Positions 24,961 through 60,700 of a DNA stretch of 64,000 bases are shown here, in pieces; the stretch's first letter is position 1; every line of letters starts with the position of its first letter. The stretch covers positions 25,892,118-25,956,117 of the forward strand of contig JASSKH010000001.1 of the NCBI GenBank assembly GCA_031763025.1, given 5' to 3'. The position numbers were made by a program, and so were the translations under genes. The stretch is from Macrocystis pyrifera. Taxonomy: Eukaryota > Sar > Phaeophyceae > Laminariales > Laminariaceae. A model generated the notes under the pieces. It saw only the letters and a program-made list of their open reading frames with translations, made no database searches and was not told where the DNA came from.

Positions 24961-25054
24961 TCCCCCCCCCCCCCCCCCCACCCCCCCCCCCACCCCCCCC
25001 ACCCCCACCCCCCCCCCCCCCACCCCCCCCACCCCCCCCCCCCCCCCCCCCCCC

Positions 25055-25115
<61 letters not shown>
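24961..25115 (+). repeat. Poly-C tract with scattered A
   Basis: About 155 bases of almost pure C, with single A at irregular spacing in the first half and more than 60 uninterrupted C in the second. No SINE tail adjoins it. The Pro and Gly frames across it are spurious. Confidence 0.9.
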
Positions 25116-26018
25116 TTTCTCCCCTCCCCTCCCCTCCCTTTCCCCACCTTACCCTTCGCCGTGCTTGTACTCTTTCCTTTTGCGCTATACTGCTGTGACG
25201 TTAAACTTTGAAGGTCGTCAGGTAGCGCACGCCGTTGAACAGTATGTAGAGTGTTCTTAGCATGGCGTCTATAGGGAGAGAACAGAGGAATGGGGGGGGG
25301 GGGGGGGGGGGGGGGGGGATTGGAGTGGATATTGGGGTGGGGAGGGGAGTGGCAATCAGGGGGGTGGGAATTTGGAGGGGAGGGAAGGGGGGACGGGACA
25401 CTATCAAATCTGAAGCTTGTATTCCAGTCCTGAAGCTCGGGCTCCAATCCTAAAGCTTGTGTTCCCGTCCGGAAGGTTGGGCTCCATTCCTGATTCTTCC
25501 CGTTCCTTCTTGTAGTTGATCTTCACGGTTTTCTAGCCTGGTTTTCTTCCCCCAGCCCCCCTGGAAAGGCACGCATACTACAACATAGCAAAGTCTAGTA
25601 AGTTGAACCCATTATGAAAAAAGAACATGTTCTCATTGCTACGTTCCCCCGTACTCGTGGTGGTAGTAGTGGTAGTAGTAGTGGTCGTAGTGGATGCCAC
25701 GGTGCGCATGCGGCACATACAAGAAAGGAGATTCGGCGGCAAAAGCCGGCCACCATACCGTGGCGCACTGCTTGCGGTGAAGCTGCTGTCGGGGTTTCCA
25801 ACTGTTTTATTTCTTGGCCGTGCTTGTTTTTTCCTTCCGTGTGTGGAGCCCGGTTGGTTGATCTGGTAGGCATATTTTTCTTTGCTTTATGAGTGAGGGT
25901 CGGAATGTGCCCGGCGAGAAAAAGGGAGAGGGAAAAGGTGGGGGAGGGGAGGGCGGGGAGGCAGGCGGGGGCGACGGGGGGTAGGGAGGTACACTGGCGG
26001 GGGGGAGGGAGGGGGGAG

Positions 26019-26122
26019 GTGTATTCATGTCATGCATGGCTGTAGTCGTATGACCATAGACCCTCGCATCCCTACAACGCCGGGACGGAGCACGTCGGTT
26101 TTTCACCGACCAGGCAGACAGT
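26019..26122 (-). mobile_element. SINE-like element, tail part
   Basis: Minus-strand copy: on the + strand it reads GTCATGCATGGCTGTAGTCG, TATGACCATAGACCCTCGCA and TTTTTCACCGACCAGGCAGA. 5'-truncated. Confidence 0.75.
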
Positions 26123-26295
26123 GGTCAGGGGGTTGATATTTAGTTTGGTGAGCTTCTTCATCTTGAAGGTACGGCCACTGTTGCTTACTGTGCTGTGTTG
26201 TACGGGGCACTGCATCCTTGGTGTAAATTGTTGCCCCTGCGAGGACTGGCCTCGGTGCGAGCGGAAACCCGTCGCTAGAGCTACGAACGTGGCCA

Positions 26296-26316
26296 CCCCC
26301 CCCCCCCCCCCCCCCC

Positions 26317-26383
<67 letters not shown>
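26296..26383 (+). repeat. Poly-C tract
   Basis: About 85 C with one interrupting A. Isolated from any recognisable element. Confidence 0.9.
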
Positions 26384-26386
<3 letters not shown>

Positions 26387-27799
26387 CCCTCGGGGGGAAG
26401 CAGAGTTCGCGCCCAGGGTCGTATTTGCAGTAGAGTCGGCGACAAATTGAGGACAAGCCGGGGGCAAGTCGAGGACGAGTCGAGTCCCTTTGCCTTGGTT
26501 CCGGCGCGGTGCAGTAGTGTCAGCGGTTTGCGTTTAGTGAGGGGTGAGGGGGGCGGGGGGGGAGGTTCACGGTAGAAAGAGGGTTGACTGTTTGTCGGAA
26601 CGACACGTGTATCGGGGCGTGTGCGAGTGGAGGGGCGGGTAGGGCGGGGGGATAGCCGCACCGCGATGTTGGTAAGGGTCTATGCATGGCATGGTAGAGG
26701 ATGGATGTGACGGGGGGGAGGGGGGTATGATCGCTGTAAGACTTTGCAACACACACAGGAGGTAGAGTGGAGTGCGGCAGACGAAGCAGAGTGTTTCCAT
26801 TGGAGTTTTTCAGACAGACAGTAGACAAGGAATCTCGTTTTTCAACTGGAGCGTTTCGTCATTTGTCGAGAGAAGATTATGATTTTTTTCTCGGGGCGAT
26901 CGACGTTGTGGCTGAAATGTACTGTTTAGGGCGGCCATTTTTTTTTCGCATTTTTCGTTTTTCACTTCAATTTCTTCGTGTTTTTTTTTTTTTAATTCCT
27001 TCTCTTTTTTTGTTTCCTTCCTTCTCCCTTTCCTTTTTTTCTGCCTGTGTTGTGGTTTGCCTGGTGGTGTCTTGACGGGAGGTCGGCGACGGTTTCTTTG
27101 GAATGCGCGCTTGTCAGGGTTGGCGGTATCGTTTATTTAGAGTTGAAACGCGCGCGCTCGCCCGTGGTGATTGGCTTGTGCCCTCCGAGTGTGCCGTGCT
27201 GAATTATTGGCCGATGAGCGAGCGGCGCTTTCTTGCTCCCGTCCTGTTTCTTCTTTTTTTTTTTTCTGCGGCATGGTTCGAGTTTCGCACGTCTCTTCTG
27301 GTTGTGATGGTAGAAGCCGTGTAGGACTGCTCCCACCTTTTTCGCCACGAACGTTTTGGTAATGTGTGGGATCATTTTTGCAGTCATCGAAACACGAGGT
27401 AGATGTGATGTATATGTTTCTTGTTCGCAGCGCCCCTGGACAGTAGTGTCCGCCGGTTTTCCGTGAATTAGATATGGCATTATCGCATGGGAAGGCACAG
27501 GGCGTTATGAATGGGGAGCGTTACGGCACCGAACTATTAATAGTCGTTTTTTGGTTTTGCAGCACAGCCGCGGGCTTTTTTTTTTCTTGATGTGAAATCA
27601 TGGATATACGTGTTACAGGGAGGTCCCGGGCGATTACATGTGCATGGGTGGGTGGGGGGGTGGTTGGCAGTGGGTGTGGGAGATCATGTACTGCTGTAGT
27701 GGTCGTTAGCAGGGTGGGTGTTGGACGAGCGACGAAATCGAAAGCATTCAAGCTCGGAACTGGTGGAGATTTTTCGGGATGTATTGGATGTGTGATGTT

Positions 27800-27990
27800 G
27801 GGGTTGATGGTGGCGATGGTCGTCAGGGTGAATGATGACGATGCTGATCGTCAGGATGATTATGGTTGGGATGGCGATGGTCGTGACGACAATGTTGATC
27901 GTCACGAAGATGCTGATCGTCTTGGTGATTATGTTGATTGTCGTGACGATGATGATGATGATCGTCGTGGTGATGTGCTCTTGGTGTTGG
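27800..27990 (+). repeat. GATGATCGTC minisatellite
   Basis: Imperfect 18-24-bp units of the type GTCGTGACGATGATGTTGAT, about nine copies, ending in a GAT triplet run. Confidence 0.75.
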
Positions 27991-28793
27991 GAGGGGGATG
28001 GATGCTTTATAATACGAGATGTACACGAAAAGCTCCCGACACTTTTTCCCTGCTGCTGTCGTTCTTGCATGACGTTCTATTCGTTTAGACTAAACCCTTT
28101 ACCACTAACTGCACCCGCTCACGTTCCAGGCACTTCTTACCTGAGACTAGAGCGGGGTCATTTTTGCAGCATGTAGTAAACGGGTTTAAGCTGCTTCCCC
28201 GGAGGGAAGGAGGTGTTTTTCGTCAACGTTCCTTTTTGTTGTTTGTGAGCGAGTGGGATTTTTGAGCGAAGTAGTATGTAGGCGTTGTTTAATAAGATGT
28301 GGTTATTTGACTGGTGCGCATCGTGGCCCCGCCTTATGGTTCAGGAAGCATCACAGGTGTGCGCCAATTTGTTGTTGTTGGCGGCGGTCCTCGCGGGCTC
28401 CGATTGTTCGATGGAATGGTCCGTGCATGTATGCGTGTATGCATCACGTGGATGGTGGATAGCGTGTCCTATTTTTTTGCGTCTATGGCGGGGGCGTCCA
28501 ATCATTAAATGACACTTTGAGGTACTTATTTTTACTACTGTCTGTTCCGTGCCTGGTAGTGCGTACGTATGTGGTACTACTTGTGGTATACTCGTACGCG
28601 CTGTTTGTGAGTACCCTCCTCCCGGTACTGCGCGCATGCTCAACTTTGTTGCTTGTGTCGAATGCAGTGCAGCAGCAGTGTTGTAGTGAAAATATGGCGG
28701 TTGTTGGTTGGGTTCTTATGCGGTCGATTGTTCGGCATCGCGGTTGTGTGTGTGTGTGTGTGTGTGTTTTTTGCTTAACGGTGTAAGGAGGTA

Positions 28794-28886
28794 TACCACC
28801 TGGCCGTAAATAAATATAGTCTCCGTTTGGAGTCTAATATGAAAATCAAACGGAACTTACTTATTTTTCCCGGCCAAAGTGGTATA
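28794..28886. mobile_element. Hairpin MITE, family 2
   Basis: TACCACCTGGCCGTAAATAA at the left and TTTCCCGGCCAAAGTGGTA at the right are inverted repeats; the arms extend through TCCGTTTGGA and CAAACGGAAC. About 93 bp with TA at both ends. Confidence 0.65.
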
Positions 28887-29692
28887 CTCTCTCACTGGAG
28901 GCAAGCAAGCAAGGATTTTGGCGACCTTCACTAAGTACTCTTAACTCCTTATTATTATTATTACTTCGTTTGCCAATCGGCAATGTTCGAGCAGCGTGAG
29001 TCGTGTCACAACAACCAAAGACAAGTGGTATAACCAGCAGAATCTAAAAAAGCACGCAACGTGTACGTACAAGGAGCGTGTGTGGAACCATGTATTGTCC
29101 AGACAATCACAAACTACGAATTAACCACCTACTACTATTATTATTACTATCTCTTTTCCCCTGATGTTGCCTGATCCAATCAAGAGGGTCAACCCCTCCC
29201 CCCCCCCGCCCCCCTCACAAAACTTATGAAGAAGCATCGAACGACAACTAAATGGCTGGTTTGTAACTGTTTTCCGCGTTTTACTGCTGTGGCGTTGCAC
29301 AGCAGCAAACAGAAAATCGCAGATGGCTCCAAGAAGAGCTCCCTTCCTATTCTGCTTTTAGTCCATTTTTTTCTTTTTTTCTTTTTTTCTAGTTATCTTT
29401 TTTTGATCATCACTCTCACTTTCCAGGTTAACTCGTAGAAGGTTTTACCCGCAGCGATCTTCTGGACAAGCCGTGGTTCACAGGTGTCGTCCCTTCTCCC
29501 TCCCTGTACGTGCCTTCATTTTTATCGCGCACAGGGTTCAGCATTCCAACTGCTCGTCGGTTATCCTCGAATGTTGCTAACTCACGCTCTCTCGCTCTTT
29601 CCGCTATTATTAATCATTTTTTTTTGCAAGAAAAAGTCCGTACGACTGCGAGTGTGCGCTCGGTGAGACTTGAATCCACGAAAATGATCTTA

Positions 29693-29817
29693 TTACGGAA
29701 GACCATAGAAAATAGGACCTACACTGCTGTCCACATTAAAACCTATATATTTACCTACTATATTTAATACCAGGTAGCAATTTGGTCCTATTTAGTACCA
29801 GGTATGCCCCCCCGTAA
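29693..29817. mobile_element. MITE family 1 copy carrying two TACCAGGTA insertions
   Basis: Flanked by TA; starts TTACGGAAGACCATAGAAAA and ends GCCCCCCCGTAA. At 125 bp it is longer than its relatives, because CCAGGTA has been added at 29768-29776 and again at 29796-29804, plus a smaller insert near 29710. Confidence 0.8.
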
Positions 29818-30569
29818 TACATATCATATATAGTAGTAGGCACGCGGACCACCTACTATACCCTACCAAGCCACCAGAGATTGGAATGATGTATATGCAT
29901 GTCGAAGTGCAACAATCAATCAATGGTGATGGTGTATGAAATGTTTTTCGTACCAGGTCGTAGACTGGAATGTGTGCGATATTTGGCTCCTCCCAAGATA
30001 TCAACATCAGATATCTCAAGCCGATTGGCAATAATTCTCGATGTTGTGGGTGTGGCACTTTGGCGATTGGTGGATGGTGGATGGCGGATGGCGAGTGGCG
30101 CATCGCGAATCGTCGAACGTCGAAACTCGAACAAGGAAACAACGACGAAACGAGCACAGAAAACCGTTTCGTCCGTGAACGAAGCCTTTGCTACATGTTC
30201 GAACTCCCCATCTGTGAGATAGCCCCCCGGCCAATAATTTACCTTTGTTGAAACAATAGACCAATGAAAATTGAAGTGGTATTTTTCCATTTTTCTCTCT
30301 CGCTCTCCAAAATTTGAATTTCGATGCACCTGGCACGAGAACGAGCAAGACGGCAAGAGCAAGACGCGACGATTCACCCGACGCAGAGGCCGAAGCGCCT
30401 TAGTACCAGAAGGGCCGCCATCACGAGGGCCGTGAGGGTTTCAATCGTCGGAGCGACGGTCACCGAGAGCAGCAGAGCTCTAGCTCCTTCGTATACCCGC
30501 GTGTTCTTGCTTGAATAATTCATCATTATCACCAACGCTCAAGGTTCATAGGTTTGAAGCAGGGAAGAG

Positions 30570-53328
<22,759 letters not shown>

Positions 53329-53410
<82 letters not shown>
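53329..53410 (+). repeat. Poly-G tract of about 80 bases
   Basis: Nearly pure G with one T, adjoining TGTACTCATTATCGTGCA, which is a minus-strand SINE tail: this is the poly-C tail of that element. Confidence 0.9.
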
Positions 53411-53411
<1 letters not shown>

Positions 53412-53651
53412 GTACTCATTATCGTGCACGGGGTGGGGGAGGGCGTACTCATTTGTCGCTTGCCTTAGTCATTTGACCATTGACCACGCACCCCTTTCGA
53501 GACGGAGCACCCAATCCCGAGGGGGGGGGGGGGGTATGGGTAGGGTAAGGTAGGAGGTAGGCGGGAGGGACTGGGGCAGAGGAAGAAGAGGAGGAGCCAA
53601 AGCCCGGCAGTCCAGAGCGAACAGGGTGGATGCATCGGGAGGTGGAGTGAG

Positions 53652-54254
53652 GTGTGGTAGGGGGGGGGGAGGGTGGAGCAAGGTGGGGAGTACGAAAGGG
53701 TGGGGGGGGGGGGGGGGGCGGAGGTGGGGGGGGGGGGGGGGGTGGGGGGTAGAGGGAGAGTGAAGTAGGGTCGGAGTAGAGGGGAGGGTGGAGTGGGGTG
53801 GGGGGGGGGGTGGGGTGGGGGTATGGGTAGGGTCGGGGGTAGTGGGGAGCTGGGGTATGGTAGGGTGGGCGATAGAGGGACGGCGGGGGTGGGGTATGGT
53901 TAGGATGGGATGGGGGTGTGGTCGGGGGTATGGATAGGGTCAGGGGGGGGGAGGGTGGGGGTATGCGTTGGGTGGGGTGGGGGATAGGAGGTAGTGCGGT
54001 TGATGGTTGACCCGTCAGCTTTTGAGTGATTTCAGGCTGCGCAGCAGCTGCTAGCTTGCAGTCGTGCTGTGGTGGTGTGTCATGTTGTGTTACAGCAATT
54101 AATTAATTAGTATATTGATTCCCTTACTCCGCTATTTCCACGGCTTCGTTGTTTCCGTTCGTTCCTTGATGCTTCCCATTCATTTAATCGTCCGTTCGTT
54201 ATTTCGTGCGTGCGACGTGCGCCGTTGACCGGGGGTTGTCGATGGGGAGCGCAG
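53652..54254. other. Presumed spacer between gene B and ORC2
   Basis: G-rich simple sequence to about 54000 (GGGTAGGGT, GGGGTGG), then a less biased stretch with AATTAATTAATTAG at about 54097 and the likely ORC2 upstream region. No coding evidence. Confidence 0.5.
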
Positions 54255-54738
54255 GAGAAGAAGGTCGAAAGCGCGAGGAAGGGTAAAAGAAAGGCGATGT
54301 CAACCCCCCCGTCCTCGAAAAGAATCGGCCCTCGAAGCATCAAAATGAAGGCCGCTGTCGCCGCCGCTACCGCCACCGCCGCTGCCTCTGCTGCCGCGAG
54401 AAGCGGTAAGGGCAGGGTTCAGAAGCTCAAGGGAAAAGCTACGAAGGGGGGGAGGTAGGAGGAAAGGCCGCCAAGGGGAAGGTTTGGGGCAAGACCACAA
54501 AGGGGAGGGTTGGGAGCAAGATCACAAAGGGGGGGGGAGCGGGCAAGGCCACAAAAGGAGGGAGTGGGGAGGAGCGGGGGGGGGGGGTAAGGCGGCCAAG
54601 GGGGAGAGGGGCGGGGGCAAGAGGAAGAGGGCCGCGGCGGCGGAGAAGGCGAGGAGGTTAGCCCTTGAGGCCATGTGGTCCTCCGAGGAAGAAGGGGGTC
54701 AGGGCGGAGGAGACTTCGGTGGGTCTAGCGACGAAGAG
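54255..54738 (+). other. ORC2 N-terminal exon: Lys/Gly repeats
   Basis: After GCGCAG, or from the ATG at 54297 ([18 protein letters not shown]), the exon encodes an Ala-rich stretch and about six copies of a KATKGG/KTTKGR-type unit, then [20 protein letters not shown] and an acidic end (SSEEEGG...GSSDEE|GTGAGG). Two or more frame changes occur in G runs. It could instead be a last exon of gene B, but a basic-then-acidic order fits an ORC2 N-terminus better. Confidence 0.55.
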
Positions 54739-57700
54739 GTGAGGGCAGGAGGGGGAAGGGGGGGGGGGGGGGAGCGGGAGGGAGGGCCGGGGGGGGGACA
54801 GAGGAGTGCGGGAGGAGGCCGAGGGGGGGGGGGGGGGGGGGGCACAAGTGAAGCACCTTTCGGACAGACAAGCCTCACCCTTTCTGTTTCGTTGGTTTTC
54901 TGTTTCTGTTGTGGCCGCGGTGGCTTGGCGGGCCGCGTTGCTCTCACTTTACTCACTTTTTTTTTGTTCCTTTTTTTTTCGTTAAGATAGGGATGGAAAA
55001 TAAGAGGCGGGGGCGCGGGCCGGGGGCGGCGTCGAGAGTGAATGGTTGGCCCCAAAGGCCGGTGCTGCTTAGGAAGGGTCGGATCATCCCGTCGTCGCTT
55101 TAATTCGTACCTTTGGTATGTATACAGCAGTAGTTTGGGATCAACGAGGCCTCTTCGCTGCGAAATGGCGGAGACTTTCACCCAGGGTGACTACCCCCGC
55201 GATGGTTCACAGATAGAATCAACGCGGCACCTCGTCGCAGGAGAGTAGTTGCTCTGGTAAAATAAATGCTTCCATACATGTACAATACCTGGGAAAAATA
55301 TCGCGAGCGGACAAGTGACGAGGAATTAAATTTGAACTATCAACCATTTTGTCGAAGCTGGGGCCAAGTCGCGAAAACACCGGCTTGGAGATTTCTTCTG
55401 GACATTGTTAGGTGTGAAGATGTATTGAGGAGTTAGTGGGGACAGTCAACCTTTTTGTCGAAGCTGAGGCCAAGTCGTAAAAACGCTACCAGCTAGCTTG
55501 GAAATATGTCTGCAAAGTTCTCCGAGTGAAGATAGAGTGAGAGGAGTTACTGTGGACTGTCAACATTATGTCGAAGCTGGGCCCAAGTCGCACAAACACC
55601 ATCTTGAAAATTTCTCGGGAAAATTCTCGGAGTGAAGATAGGATGAGGAGTTAGTGAGGACCGTCAACCATTATGTCGACGCTGGGCCCAAGTCGTGGAA
55701 ACACTAGCTTGGAAATTTGTCGGAGTGAAGATGAAACGAGAAAACTCTCAGGGAAAACCCTCGAGAATAGAGATGGAAGTAGGAGTTGGTGTGGACTGTC
55801 AATCATTTTGTCGAAGGTAGACCAAGTCGTACACACTACTGGATTGGTTAGTCATGCCGACCTGTCACGCATGCCACCCGATGCTTTTCATGCGCAGGAG
55901 GAAAGCGATGGCGAAGTGGGAGGAGGGTTTTCCAACCAAAGCAAAAAGGTGCGAAAGCATAGAGGTCCGGGGGTGGATGGGTCGGCGGTTATCGCTCTCG
56001 CGGCACTTGGCCCTCCGGGTCTACGTGCATACGTAGCGAGAAGATAAAGATTTTTTTTTTCGGAAATAGACTCTGCGCGGGATAGTAAGAGTAGCGACCG
56101 CGCCCTGTTTCCAAGTTTTTTTTTTTTTGTCGACATGATACACTCGCACCGAAACACTCGGGCCGAATTTTTGGCGGCAAGGTCGAGGTGCTACTAGGTC
56201 GTGCCTGTCGAGGCAGCTACGAAACGCTCTCGCACGGACACTCGAGCCGGTTTTTATGGGGTCGAGGTCGAGAGATCATGAACAGGTGTTTCGGAAATGT
56301 TCGAGGCGTTTGCCCCTTTTTGCCGTACTTGCAGTAGTCTGAACCGTTTACCTAAACATGACTCGCCGTCCCTCCCTCCCTCCCTCCCTCCACCCCTCCC
56401 CTCCCTCCCCCATCCCCTTTATCCCCGCAGCCGCGCACGCGACGGAGGCATTTTCTGCCGTCCCCGCGGGCGCGCAGGCGTACTTCAACGGCCAAGCGGG
56501 GGTGGGGACGCTAGCGGTGATCCCCGGGTGTATCGCTACCGCCTCCTCGATAGCCGAGGGCAAACGCGGGACCGCCGCCGGAAGGGGGGGCAAGGGAAAA
56601 TCTCAGGTGGTGCGGCAACGCGGGTTTCACACGCGCAACCGGTACACGCGGGTGGCTAAGGCGGACCGGCTGCGGGAGGAAACGGCCGAACGGAAGCGAG
56701 CGCGGAAGGAAGGGAAGGGGGGGGGGGGGCGGCGACGGTGGCGGTGGTGATAGCAGTGGGGAGGAGGAAGGGGGTGGGGATGGAGGCGGCACGGGGCGTT
56801 ATGCTGGGGAGATGGGGGCCTCGAGGGTGCAGGAGCTGTTGCGGTTGACGCAGGTGCGGGGGGTCGGGATTGGTTGGTTGGCTTGGTTGGTTGGTTATCT
56901 CGTCGCTGCTTGTTGGCTTTGTTTTGAAGTGATGTTTTTTTGTTACTCGTGTTTCGAATCGTGGTGGGGAGGGGGGGGGAGAATAGGAGCCTACTTTGTG
57001 ACCCCGGATCTGATATGCTACTATTAATAGGATGGACAGGGAAAAGGAGGGCGAAGGTATAAAATGGGATGGAAAAAAAAAAACAAAACAAAAATGCTCT
57101 TGCTTTTCGTTGTTGTTTTTTTTTGGTGATTTTGTTTTCGTGCGTGTGTGTTTTTGTGCAGAAGGTGAGAGGGAGGGGGGGGGGGGTGTACTCATTATCA
57201 TGCATGGCCGTAGTCGTGTGACCATAGACCCTCGCAATCTCTACAATGCCGAGACGGAGCACGTCGGGTTTTCACCGACCTGGGAAGTGAGGGAGGGGGG
57301 GGGGGGGGGCTTCGACCAGATAGTTGCGTTGCTGTCGGGTTTTGGTTGCGTTTAGAGCCGGCGTTGTGCGTTGGCGTTGGCGGGTGTGTTTGAGCGGGAG
57401 AAAAATAAATGAGGGTGAGATGTAGGGAATGTTTGGTATGAGATCAGAGAGAGAAATAGCGGAAAGGGAGAGAGAGAAGAATATGTCGAGAGAGAAGGGG
57501 CGGCAGAGCTGAGAAAGGCGGAAAACGGAGGATAAGAGACAGCGCACAAAAGAGACAGAGAGGAAAGGGAGAGGGAGGTGAAGCGAGAAGAAACAGAATG
57601 CAGAGAGAGAGACTGAAGAGGCAGGTGCACAGACAGACAGACAGGCAGACAGACAGACAGGCAAGACAGGCAGACAGACCGGATAACCAACGGCTTTATC

Positions 57701-60700
57701 TTGCACTTGGCGGCGGCGATCAGTCCACTAGCCGATGGTGGTATCAAGTATCACCCCGCCGCGCCACCTCGGACTAGAAAAAAAAAAACTCTCAAATCAT
57801 TGCCCGGATGCCCGCCTCCCTCCGATCTCCAGGCCCCCGTCGCGGCGAGCATCGACGCCCTGTCGTCGAAGCACGAGAGAAAATTCCCACGCTGGAAGGC
57901 GGACTTGGACTGGGGCTGGAACCTCCTCTTCTCCGGTGTCGGCAGCAAGCGAGAGGTGTGTGAAGTTTTGCCTGCGAGAAAGGTTGCGGAGGGGTTGCGT
58001 AGACCCGGCGGGTGCGAGGGGTCACGAAGCGGAGGCGGAACGGAGTTGCTTTGCAGTCTGTTTTCATGCTATCGCCTGTTTGGTGTTTCGATGCCTGGTG
58101 TGTTCGCCTCGCGCTTACGTAGAACTCGAGAGTGCAAGACTGAGACTGCGATCTCGACTTGGCCACGAACTTGGATTTTCACACAATTTGTTGGATAGTT
58201 CTGCACGCAGTTCCCGTCAAGCTGCTGCCCACTGGATGCGAACAAAGTTAACGTATTTACAGCGCGTACATGGCTGCTTACGCTACGGTTTGGCGGAGGG
58301 TACACCGCGCTTCCGCAAAGCGTCGTTGCGACGGTCTGCAAGTCGTCTTTTGCAACGAGTTAGCAGCTTCTATTAATACTACTGTCGTGTTGGATATCTT
58401 GTGTGTCGAAAAAATCGACACACCGAAATATTTTATAAATCGTTTCGAGCGCGTTTGGCCCTCATCCATCCCCTGGCATACCCCCGTCATCTTGTGCTCA
58501 TCATACTGAATGAAAACGCCTCGACGTATTCATGTACCTCTCTGTACCGGAATATAATCTACAATTGATGTTCATATCAGAGTGCGAACGGGCTTATGTT
58601 CCCGGCCGTATTGATACCACTCTAGACGGAAATATAAGGATCGTTTATACATTAATATGAATACCAAGCGGTCCTTATATTTCCGGCCAGAGTCGTATCG
58701 ATTTGTGGTGTTGTTTATCGGTTTCGTATCGGACTCGATTCTCGACCGATATCCCATCAGTGTTTGCAACGCGTTGCAACGAGCAGATCAGATAGATCGG
58801 ACGGATCAGATGCACCAAATATATCAGATAGATCGGACAGATCAGATAGATCAAATAAATCGGATAGATCAGATAGATCAGACAGATCGGATAGATCAGA
58901 TACATCGGACATATCGGATCCCCACTTTTTTTACCTATACCGAGTAGGCCTTTCAGGGATGTTTTCATAGTCGCATATTCCTTATCTGTAAAATCTATCG
59001 AGCTCTTGTTGCCAGGCGGAAGCTGTATATGTAGTGTGCGTGATCAACTTACTGTTTGTAGTCACATTTTTCCTCGTTTGGACGATCTGCTCCATACAGA
59101 TCTCTGCACAACAGCTCGTAACGACAGGCTATGATCTAGGTGATCTATTTGTGGATGATATATCTGTACATGACCTATCTGTCCGATTTGTAAACGATTT
59201 GCGTCGATTTTCAATCACCGCTTTCACACCTCGGAGGACATATCTAGATCTCTTCAGGCAGACAGATATTGTTCCCAATCCTGTCTGTTTCATCTACAGT
59301 ACAGTAGCTCATGTTACCGGGTTGGGCCAATGTAATTTACATGGCACATGTTTCCTGGGGTTAGATCTGCCCTATAAGGCAGATAGATCCTGCACAACCT
59401 CTCACAACGGCAGGGGAGGGACTGATAGATGATCTATCTGTAGACAGATCAGATAGATCATGGGCTGTCCGAAGTGCGAATACGCTTTGCGCCGATTTTC
59501 TTCCCTACGGTATGTTTTTCAGGAGTACGCTCGAGCGGCTCGGGTAGACGGAAACGGGGTGAAAGCGAATGCGTCCGCGTTCATTTCTTTTTCCTGCCGC
59601 TGGCCATCGAGCGGAATGTTATTGTTCCGGTCTTCGAACCCCCTTTTTGGAGTTTTGAGCGGGGCTGAAGATCTGCGTGTATTTGTTGGCTTGCATGCCC
59701 TCCTAGCTATAATTGTGTTTTTGTGTTTCGGACCGAGAAGGAAGGTCCGCTAATCAGCTAATCCGCGCGGTGTCCCATTGCATCGTCCGTGCAGCTGTTG
59801 ATGAACCTGGAGAGCTATGTGATGATCGAGAAGGCGGCGGGGCGGCGGTCGGCTACGACGGTTTCGCTGCCGATGCCTCCGTGCGCGACCTGCTCGACTG
59901 CATGTGTGAGCAGGTGAGAGCGAGAGAGCTACGTAGCGAGTTTTAGCTTATCGCCGTCGCCATACAGTACTGGATACCATGTACGCGGCAGAGCTGGAGC
60001 TAGATAGGGCTATGCCAGGTGCATTGGTGAATGCCACTCCTGGACGGAAATGTAAGGACCGCTCGGTCTTCACACGTACACCCCAACGGTCCTTATATTT
60101 CCGTCGAGAGCGGTGACTTCCATTGGTAAGTATTGATGACGAGCTGAAAAAAAAACGCGACATGCTCGACTCTACGTGCAAACAGCTGAGAGCGACGGCA
60201 CGGCGCGGATGGCGTGTGGGGGGGGGGGTTGGTTCTACGACTACGGCCACGCATGATATTGAGTACACCCCCCCCCTCTTCTCCCCGGAAAAACACTTAG
60301 AGATATACGGGGGATTGAGGGAAGGAATAGGAATGAAAACGTATTTGCATGGCCCAATGGACTTCGCGAAAACGCTGAAACTGCGCTTTCGTGTAGGGGA
60401 CCTGGACTTGCCAGAAAGAAGAAAGAGGTACACCAGTAGCCGGGAAGAGGAGGAAGTAGACGCTCAGATGTGCCCGTGTGGCAAAGCAATAGAGAGTAGA
60501 ACTCACATAGTAGGAGAATGTGAAATATGCAAGGAGGAACGGGATGTGTTGGAAGAGGAGATGAGGAAAATAGACGAATGCGACATGGAGGAGTTTGATT
60601 CAATGAATAGCAGCGAGAAAACGATCGCTATCCTAGGAGATAGATGGTGGCCACAGGAGGCCAAACAGGAAGGGGATAAGATTAGCTAAAAGTTTCTATG

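Larger units (their letters stand above)
24533..30569. other. Intergenic stretch, no gene recognised
   Basis: No frame here shows exon borders, domains or balanced composition. It holds long C tracts (24961-25115, 26296-26383), a G tract (25292-25318), a SINE tail (26019-26122), a GATGATCGTC-type minisatellite (27800-27990), a CA/GT run (28745-28768), a hairpin MITE (28794-28886) and a family 1 MITE (29693-29817). The last few hundred bases should hold the gene B promoter; nothing specific is visible. Confidence 0.6.

Noticed and set aside
25627-25869. Frame with a 12-Val run suggesting a membrane segment
   Set aside because: The run is a GTGGTAGTA microsatellite; nothing else in the frame looks coding.
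30324-30518. Arg-rich 64-residue frame upstream of gene B
   Set aside because: No splice site linking it to exon 1 in phase and no recognisable feature; could be 5' leader sequence at most.
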